Part shown: piece after piece, positions 59,907-64,000 of the stretch | Position numbering within the stretch: the stretch's first letter is position 1 | Layout of the letters: each line of letters begins with the position of its first letter | Made by a program: the position numbers and the translations under genes | NCBI GenBank assembly: GCA_021202395.1 | Contig: JAJQDC010000020.1 | Span: 1 to 64,000, forward strand | DNA from: Clostridia bacterium | GTDB lineage: Bacteria; Bacillota; Clostridia; Christensenellales; Borkfalkiaceae | Direction of reading: 5' to 3' | DNA length: 64,000 nt | The notes under the pieces: generated by a model | Databases searched by the model: none | What the model was told of the DNA's origin: nothing | What the model saw: only the letters and a program-made list of their open reading frames with translations

Positions 59907-61639
59907 TGCTCGAAAATATTACGTCTGCAGACGTAAAGGGTATGGATGCTGACGCCCTTAACGTGCTGTGTGAAGAACTGCGCAATAAAATAATTTCCAC
60001 CGTGATGACTAACGGCGGACACCTATCTTCTAACCTGGGTGCGGTAGAACTTACCGTTGCCCTTCATTACGTGTTTGATTTTCCGCGCGATAAGGTTATT
60101 TTTGACGTAGGGCACCAGTGTTACGCCCACAAACTTTTAACGGGCAGGGCTGCGGAATTTGATACCCTGCGCAAGCGTGGCGGGCTGTCAGGATTTCCCA
60201 AGCGTGAAGAAAGTGTATACGACTGCTACAATACCGGGCATGCAGGAACTTCCATATCGGCGGCTTTGGGTATGGCTAAGGCAAGGGACGTAAAGGGGGA
60301 AGATTACAACGTTATTGCCGTTATAGGCGACGGTTCTTTTAACAACGGGCTTGTGTACGAGGCATTCAACAGCTTAATTCCATTAAATACAAATATACTT
60401 GTAATAATTAATGATAACGGTATGTCAATTTCGCCCACGGTTGGCAGTATGCATGAATATCTTGAAATCTTAAGCGACGATTCCGGGAAAAAACAAAACC
60501 GCCACCCCAGGGCAGGCATGTTTGAAAAATTCGGCTTTAAATACGAGGGCGTGTATGACGGCAACGACGTACAAAGCCTTATATCCGTTTTACAGGATAT
60601 AAAACAAAGATTAAAGCACGAATCGGTAATTTTACATATACAGACAAAAAAGGGTAAGGGTTATGCTTTTTGTGAAGACAACCCCGAAGCCACTCACGGA
60701 ATTTCTGATGAAGGTGTAAGCCCCGCAAAGGAAGAATACAGCGAAGTATTGGGTAAAACTCTGTGCTCGCTTGCAGAAAAAGATCAAAGAATTGTAGCCG
60801 TAACCGCCGCAATGACGGGCAGCCTTGGGCTTTCTTCCTTTTTTGAAAAGTTCCCCGGCCGTTCTGCCGACGTAGGCATTTGCGAAGAGCATGCAACCAT
60901 TTTATGTGCTGCAATGGCGGCGGAAGGGCTTAAACCCTATTACGCCGTTTATTCCACCTTTTTACAGCGCTCTTACGACGAAATTATAATTGATATCTGC
61001 AGCCAGAATCTGCCCGTTACCATATGTGTAGACAGGGCTGGTGTATCAGGGCCAGACGGCGAAACGCATCAGGGGGTATTTGATTTATCTTTCCTTTCCC
61101 CGATACCAAACCTTACGATAGCCGTTCCCAAAGACACAGACGAACTTAAAGAGATGCTGCAGTTCAGCGTTAATTTCAGCGCTCCGCTTGTAATACGTTA
61201 TCCGCGTGAATGCCGCCATAAGTTTCCTTCCAACAGTAAAGTGGAATGGGGCAAGTGGGATGTTCTTGCGCAGGGGGACGGTAAGGCGGCAATAATTGCC
61301 TGCGGCGAAAGAGCGATAACAAGGGCTTATTCGGCTGCAAAAATATTAAAAAAGAGCGGAATTTCCCCCAAAATTATAAACGCAAGATTTATTAAACCGC
61401 TTGACGGCGCAATGCTTGACGGTTTAGCCGAAGACCACGTGGTTACGATAGAAGATAACGTGTGCACCGGCGGGCTTGGTTCGCTTGTTGCAAGCTATTA
61501 TGCCGAGAGCAATAAATCTGTAAAATGTTTTGCGTATAAAGACGAATTTATAGAACAGGGCGGTGTTGAAGACCTTATGGACGATTACGGGCTTAAAGTC
61601 GGCGACATTGCAGATTACATAAAAAATGAGATTGGATAA
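59906..61639 (+). CDS. dxs: 1-deoxy-D-xylulose-5-phosphate synthase
   Basis: VIFDVGHQCYAHKLLTGR; GHAGTSISAALGMA; CVDRAGVSGPDGETHQG. Confidence 0.97.
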   Translation: MLENITSADVKGMDADALNVLCEELRNKIISTVMTNGGHLSSNLGAVELTVALHYVFDFPRDKVIFDVGHQCYAHKLLTGRAAEFDTLRKRGGLSGFPKREESVYDCYNTGHAGTSISAALGMAKARDVKGEDYNVIAVIGDGSFNNGLVYEAFNSLIPLNTNILVIINDNGMSISPTVGSMHEYLEILSDDSGKKQNRHPRAGMFEKFGFKYEGVYDGNDVQSLISVLQDIKQRLKHESVILHIQTKKGKGYAFCEDNPEATHGISDEGVSPAKEEYSEVLGKTLCSLAEKDQRIVAVTAAMTGSLGLSSFFEKFPGRSADVGICEEHATILCAAMAAEGLKPYYAVYSTFLQRSYDEIIIDICSQNLPVTICVDRAGVSGPDGETHQGVFDLSFLSPIPNLTIAVPKDTDELKEMLQFSVNFSAPLVIRYPRECRHKFPSNSKVEWGKWDVLAQGDGKAAIIACGERAITRAYSAAKILKKSGISPKIINARFIKPLDGAMLDGLAEDHVVTIEDNVCTGGLGSLVASYYAESNKSVKCFAYKDEFIEQGGVEDLMDDYGLKVGDIADYIKNEIG

Positions 61640-62381
61640 ATATCTTGCAGACCGTTTTACATCCCGTACCAAGGCTGCGGCGGCGATAGAGCGCGGCTGC
61701 GTAACCGTTAACGGCAGGGTAAGCAATTCTGCCTACGAAGTTAAAGAAGGCGACCTTATTGAAGTAAAAGAAGACGAAATTTCTTTTGTTTCAGTTGGCG
61801 GCTTCAAGCTGCACAGAGCGCTTATGGAATTTAACTTTGACGTAAGCGGTAAAATTTTTGCCGATGTGGGTGCAAGCACGGGTGGCTTTACCGACTGCCT
61901 TTTGCAAAACGGGGCAAAAAAAGTTTACTGCATAGATGTCGGGCAAAGCCAGCTTGCTGAAAGCCTTAAAGATAAAAACGTAGTTATTATAGATAATTAC
62001 AATGCAAGAAACCTTAATAAGGGGTTGTTCAGTGAAGAGCTTGACGGTGCGGTGGTAGACGTAAGTTTTATTTCGCTTACGTATATTTTACAGCACGTTG
62101 CCGATGTGCTTTCAGATAACAAGTATTGTTTTGCGCTTATAAAGCCGCAGTTTGAGTGTGAAAGCAGGAATGTAGGTAAAAACGGTATAGTAAAAGACCC
62201 TGAAAAACATAAGAACATTATAAAAAAGATTTATGATTTTTCTTTAACGTGTAACCTTGCCCCGCAAAAACTTTGCTGTGCGCCGATGGTAAAAGGTAAA
62301 AATACCGAATATGTTATTTTACTTGAAAAGGGCGGCAAAGCCGAGCCATTAGATTTACTTATAAAATCTGTAAAAGTTTAG
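61626..62381 (+). CDS. TlyA family rRNA methyltransferase (S4 plus FtsJ-like)
   Basis: MRLDKYLADRFTSRTKAAAAIERGCVTVNG; DVGASTGGFTDCLLQNGAKKVYCIDVGQSQLA. Confidence 0.94.
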   Translation: MRLDKYLADRFTSRTKAAAAIERGCVTVNGRVSNSAYEVKEGDLIEVKEDEISFVSVGGFKLHRALMEFNFDVSGKIFADVGASTGGFTDCLLQNGAKKVYCIDVGQSQLAESLKDKNVVIIDNYNARNLNKGLFSEELDGAVVDVSFISLTYILQHVADVLSDNKYCFALIKPQFECESRNVGKNGIVKDPEKHKNIIKKIYDFSLTCNLAPQKLCCAPMVKGKNTEYVILLEKGGKAEPLDLLIKSVKV

Positions 62382-62400
62382 TTTTACAGATTTTATTTTT
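62363..62400 (+). terminator. Terminator overlapping tlyA 3' end
   Basis: AAAATCTGTAAAA-GTTTAG-TTTTACAGATTTTATTTTT. Confidence 0.75.
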
Positions 62401-62410
62401 ATTTTCTCTG

Positions 62411-62439
62411 TTGCATATTTGCATAAACTGATGTATAAT
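62411..62439 (+). promoter_or_regulatory. nadK-argR-recN promoter with possible ArgR-like box in spacer
   Basis: TTGCAT-N17-TATAAT; overlaps TTGCATATTTGCATAA. Confidence 0.6.
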
Positions 62440-62447
62440 AATTGCGT

Positions 62448-63260
62448 ATGAAAGTAGGGATATATTCAAATAAAAATTTTATAAGTGAAAATATAAGGCT
62501 GATAGACCAGATAACGCTTAAGCTAAATTCATGCGGTATAGAATGCCGCAAGGTATTTGACGGTAAAAATCTTGAAGGGTTAAACGTTCTTATAGTGCTC
62601 GGCGGCGATGGTACGATTCTTACCGTAGCAGGCGACTGTGCCCGTCTGGGCATCAAGATTATGGGTATAAATTACGGGCATATGGGCTTTTTGGCTGAAT
62701 TTGAGCAGGACAAGCTTGACAGTGCGATAGACCTTATATGCACGCAGAACTTTATTACAGAAAAGCGCAGTATGCTTAATGTGGAAATTTGTGGTAAAAG
62801 TTATCTTGCCCTTAACGACCTTGCTATACAGCGCAGCACTTACGGCAATAAATACAGCAACACAATACAGCTTTCTGCCGAAATAGACGGCTCGGTGGTA
62901 GATAATTACCTTGCCGACGGCATAATAGTGTGTACGCCTACGGGCTCTACGGCATATTCGCTTGCGGCGGGCGGCTCTGTTCTTACGCCGGATATAAACG
63001 CTTTTGCTCTTACGCCCTTGTGTGCCCATTCGCTGCATTCCCGCCCGATAGTATTTTCAGACAGCTCTGTATTAAAAATTATATATAAAAAGAATAACAC
63101 GTCGGTAAACGTTGCCATAGACGGCGTTATAGTCGGTGAATTTGAAGACAGCCTTACGGCGACAGTTACAAAATCGCAATACTATGTAGAATTTATTACC
63201 ACGGGGCAGATAAACTTTTTTGATAAACTTCTTTCTAAATTAAGTAAATGGAGCAGATAA
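62448..63260 (+). CDS. nadK: NAD kinase
   Basis: VLGGDGTILTVAG; NYGHMGFLAEF; VCTPTGSTAYSLAAGGSVLTP. Confidence 0.96.
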   Translation: MKVGIYSNKNFISENIRLIDQITLKLNSCGIECRKVFDGKNLEGLNVLIVLGGDGTILTVAGDCARLGIKIMGINYGHMGFLAEFEQDKLDSAIDLICTQNFITEKRSMLNVEICGKSYLALNDLAIQRSTYGNKYSNTIQLSAEIDGSVVDNYLADGIIVCTPTGSTAYSLAAGGSVLTPDINAFALTPLCAHSLHSRPIVFSDSSVLKIIYKKNNTSVNVAIDGVIVGEFEDSLTATVTKSQYYVEFITTGQINFFDKLLSKLSKWSR

Positions 63261-63715
63261 AAGTGTACAGAAACGACAGGCAGGCAAAAATTCTTGAGAT
63301 AATTAACCGTACGGAAATTGAAACACAGGAAGAGCTTTGCATCGAACTCAATAAATTAAATTTCAACGTTACGCAGGCAACAATATCCCGTGATATTAAA
63401 GATTTAAAACTTTATAAAGTAGCCGGCACGGTAAAAAAATATAAGTACGCAAGTTTAGAAGGGGATAAAGAAGCTTTAAGCCCCAGAATGCTGAACATAT
63501 TCCGCGAGTGCGTTAAAAATATAGATTATGCCAACAATCTTATTGTGGTAAAAACAATGAGCGGCAACGGGTCTACCGCAGGAATGTTTATTGATTCTTT
63601 GCAGTCAGAAGATATATTGGGCTGTGTAGCCGGCGACGATACCGTGCTTGTTATTGTAAACTGCAATGAAAACACACCAACGGTTGCAGAAAAACTTAAA
63701 GGTTATCTTATTTAA
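63248..63715 (+). CDS. argR: Arginine repressor
   Basis: RQAKILEIINRTEIETQEELCIELNKLNFNVTQATISRDIKDLKLYKV; C-terminal ILGCVAGDDTVLVI. Confidence 0.95.
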   Translation: MEQIKVYRNDRQAKILEIINRTEIETQEELCIELNKLNFNVTQATISRDIKDLKLYKVAGTVKKYKYASLEGDKEALSPRMLNIFRECVKNIDYANNLIVVKTMSGNGSTAGMFIDSLQSEDILGCVAGDDTVLVIVNCNENTPTVAEKLKGYLI

Positions 63716-63717
63716 TT

Positions 63718-64000
63718 ATGCTTAACAGACTTGTTATAAAAAATATTGCGCTTATAGAAAATGCAGAAATAGAGTTTGGTCCGAATTTAAATATTTTGTC
63801 GGGTGAAACGGGTTCCGGTAAATCAGTAATCCTTGATTCGCTTAATTTTATCCTTGGTAGCAAGGCAGATAAAAGCATGATACGTTACGGCACAACGGAA
63901 GCTACCGTACGCGGAGAGTTTTATACCGAAAGCGGAAGTGCGGCTGCAGAAGCGTTAAAAGAGCTTGATATAGAATCTGACGGAGAGATTATTATTACCC
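63718..64000 (+). CDS. recN: DNA repair protein RecN, 3' end beyond window
   Basis: MLNRLVIKNIALIENAEIEFGPNLNILSGETGSGKSVILDSLNFILGSKADKSMIRYG. Confidence 0.95.
   Translation, partial: MLNRLVIKNIALIENAEIEFGPNLNILSGETGSGKSVILDSLNFILGSKADKSMIRYGTTEATVRGEFYTESGSAAAEALKELDIESDGEIIIT

Overview
The window is a dense, mostly + strand chromosomal segment from an anaerobic, spore-forming Firmicute of the Clostridia type. I found no rRNA, CRISPR array, phage or transposon. Main blocks: (1) a partial flavodoxin, a membrane-anchored PadR-like regulator, a thioesterase, a YgjP-like metallopeptidase and an SDR; (2) an arginine/pyrimidine cluster argG-argC-argJ-argB-argD-argF-carA-carB, in which carB is fused in frame to a dapF-like domain; (3) iscS-thiI, a class A PBP, miaB-mutS-mutL-miaA-ynbB, groESL; (4) a dCMP deaminase, cyclophilin, purB, a YwaF-like protein; (5) a MATE transporter fused to a cytidylate-kinase-like domain, behind a short structured leader that resembles the mepA/guanidine-IV riboswitch; (6) tRNA-Trp and an adjacent orphan promoter-hairpin-terminator unit that may be a small RNA; (7) proC, rnhA, a TVP38 protein, and a Na+-pumping decarboxylase/transcarboxylase-like cluster; (8) an AroH-Cmk fusion, plsC, an IspH-S1 fusion, htpG; (9) spoIIIAA-AH, asp23, nusB, folD, ispA; (10) a ~600-nt structured RNA between ispA and a small membrane protein followed by dxs-tlyA-nadK-argR-recN, which matches the known neighbourhood of OLE RNA and its partner OapA. 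The most interesting items are the OLE locus with an apparent dedicated promoter and terminator, the MATE-kinase fusion with its leader, the CarB-DapF fusion lacking one catalytic Cys, the AroH-Cmk fusion, a SpoIIIAG without its usual beta insertion, and the orphan sRNA candidate. All calls come from reading sequence and translations; no database search was run.
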